Assembly: GCA_030616165.1 (NCBI GenBank)
Contig: JAUWXV010000204.1
Span: 1 to 6,760, forward strand
DNA from: a bacterium
GTDB lineage: Bacteria; SM23-31; JAUVVT01
Reading direction: 5' to 3'
Length of the DNA stretch: 6,760 nucleotides
Shown: piece by piece, positions 6,203 through 6,760 of the stretch
Position numbering within the stretch: position 1 is the stretch's first letter
How the letters are laid out: each line of letters begins with the position of its first letter
Program-made: the position numbers and the translations under genes
The notes under the pieces: generated by a model
Seen by the model: the letters and a program-made list of their open reading frames with translations, nothing else
What the model was told of the DNA's origin: nothing
Database searches by the model: none

Positions 6203-6463
6203 ATGCAAGGTAGTAAACTTTATGTTGGAAATCTTGATTATTCAGTAACTACTGAACAGTTGGAGGAATTATTTTCCAGTTATGGTGAAATCAAGCAAGT
6301 CAATATAATTGAAGGTAGAGGTTTTGGATTTGTTGAAATGTCTAACTCATCAGAAGCTGAAAAAGCAAAAGAGGCATTGAACGGCTCCGATTTAAAAGGA
6401 CGCACCTTAAAAGTTAACGAAGCTCGTCAACCCGGAGATAGACAAAGCAGGGATTATCGATGA
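6203..6463 (+). CDS. Single-RRM RNA-binding protein
   Basis: An 86-residue protein that is essentially one RNA recognition motif. RNP2 is LYVGNL (6-11) and RNP1 is RGFGFVEM (39-46). The aromatic positions Tyr7, Phe41 and Phe43 that stack on RNA bases are present. The expected beta-alpha-beta-beta-alpha-beta order follows, with TTEQLEELFSSYG as helix 1, EAEKAKEALNG as helix 2 and GRTLKVNEA as the last strand. The tail, RQPGDRQSRDYR, is short, basic and polar, like that of bacterial RRM proteins, and lacks the long glycine-rich tail of some cyanobacterial Rbp proteins. AGGAGG (6192-6197) lies 5 bases before the ATG, a strong ribosome site. Known: bacterial single-RRM proteins bind single-stranded RNA, and some are cold-induced; the targets here are unknown. 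The gene's last 20 bases form the 5' arm of its own terminator stem. Confidence 0.95.
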   Translation: MQGSKLYVGNLDYSVTTEQLEELFSSYGEIKQVNIIEGRGFGFVEMSNSSEAEKAKEALNGSDLKGRTLKVNEARQPGDRQSRDYR

Positions 6464-6533
6464 TATTAAGATAATTGGTGGATTTTATATCTTACTTGTA
6501 AGCGGGTTCGATAAAACAAATCCCTGCTTTTTT
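6444..6533 (+). terminator. Long-range stem plus T-run overlapping the end of the RRM gene
   Basis: AAAGCAGGGATT (6444-6455) is perfectly complementary to AATCCCTGCTTT (6519-6530), and the T-run continues to 6533. Just inside, TTATCGA (6454-6460) can pair with TCGATAA (6508-6514) across a short bulge, and TAAGATA (6467-6473) pairs with TATCTTA (6488-6494). The result is a branched 3' structure closed by a GC-containing stem and U-run. The 5' arm lies in the last codons, and the stop codon (6461-6463) sits directly after it, so ribosomes finishing translation would disrupt the fold. Confidence 0.6.
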
Positions 6534-6545
6534 AATAAACAATGG

Positions 6546-6583
6546 ATAAATAAATTTTTGGGAAAAATTTATTTATTTTTTTT
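6546..6583 (+). terminator. Strong AT-rich intrinsic terminator
   Basis: ATAAATAAATTTTT (6546-6559), loop GGG (6560-6562) and AAAAATTTATTTAT (6563-6576) form a perfect 14-bp stem directly followed by seven more T residues. It lies 13 bp after the first RRM-gene terminator, on the same strand, giving a tandem stop. Stem stability is limited by the all-AT composition. The T-run faces only the plus strand. Confidence 0.7.
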
Positions 6584-6760
6584 CTTGAATTAATTGAAAA
6601 TTATTTTATATTCAAGACTAAAATAGTGTAAAAGAGAGGTATTCTTCGATACACTATATCATTCCAGAGTCTTCGTTTTTCTAAATTTTGGCACTTCAAG
6701 TTCATAACAACTTATAATTATAAACTTAAAAATATTTTAATATTTTTAAAAATACTATAT
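6584..6760. other. AT-rich right end without a supported gene
   Basis: Three small inverted repeats are visible: TCTTGAAT/ATTCAAGA (6583-6590, 6610-6617), ATAGTGTA/TACACTAT (6623-6630, 6650-6657), and AAAAATATT-TT-AATATTTTT (6728-6747). A 34-codon minus-strand frame (6601-6705) has no ribosome site and is not called. The edge is probably the upstream or downstream flank of a gene outside the window. Confidence 0.5.

Noticed and set aside
6447-6527. tRNA-like pattern: 7-bp GCAGGGA/TCCCTGC stem, GGTTCGA T-loop-like motif, CTTGTAA anticodon-loop-like motif
   Set aside because: The T-stem (GCGGG against AAACA) and anticodon stem do not pair, and spacing to the acceptor is wrong. The stem plus T-run is better explained as a terminator.
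6601-6705. 34-codon minus-strand frame with ATG at 6705
   Set aside because: There is no Shine-Dalgarno sequence, the size is tiny, the composition is AT-driven, and an overlapping alternative frame is equally open.

Overview
The window is an AT-rich bacterial chromosomal segment. It has six genes that I can support, one frameshifted gene remnant, and long, very AT-rich spacers holding palindromes and terminators. Shine-Dalgarno sites (AAGGAG, AAGGAGGG, AGGAGG) stand 5-8 bases before the start codons. The gene content does not fix a phylum: a ComM/YifB ATPase, an SSS-family sodium symporter, a DUF350 protein, an SLT transglycosylase with a signal peptide, and a single-RRM RNA-binding protein. 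It is compatible with an uncultivated, low-GC, diderm-like lineage. No phage structural genes, transposase or CRISPR array are visible.

Layout. Positions 1-1449 (minus strand) encode the first 483 residues of a ComM/YifB-type AAA+ ATPase; its C-terminus lies beyond the left edge. A divergent spacer of 615 bp follows (1450-2064). It holds a probable comM promoter, a possible MITE-like element bounded by imperfect inverted repeats (1565-1720), a very short minus-strand coding-like remnant, and a perfect match to the FNR/CRP-family consensus TTGAT-N4-ATCAA (1956-1969). That site lies 102 bp before a small membrane protein with a long Lys/Glu-rich tail (2065-2631). Next is a 581-residue sodium:solute symporter (2726-4471), followed by a 9-bp-stem hairpin that is probably its terminator.

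A second spacer (4472-4780) carries a plausible sigma70-type promoter inside an inverted repeat, and an 18-bp perfect palindrome in the predicted leader. These precede a tight two-gene unit: a 74-residue DUF350 membrane protein (4781-5005) and an exported lytic transglycosylase (5018-5626), only 12 bp apart. Downstream is a frameshifted MORN/YwqK-type remnant (5695-5908). Last comes a small RNA-binding protein with one RRM (6203-6463). A long-range 12-bp stem plus T-run overlaps the end of its coding region, and a second, very strong AT-rich terminator follows. The last 180 bp hold no gene that I can support.

How the parts relate. The DUF350 protein and transglycosylase are almost certainly co-transcribed and probably act at the envelope. 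The small membrane protein may be under oxygen or redox control through the FNR-like site. ComM (DNA branch migration in transformation) and the RRM protein look like independent units. I see no clearly new multi-gene system. The most distinctive points are the FNR-like operator, the MITE-like palindromic element, the DUF350/transglycosylase pair, and the structured 3' end of the RRM gene.
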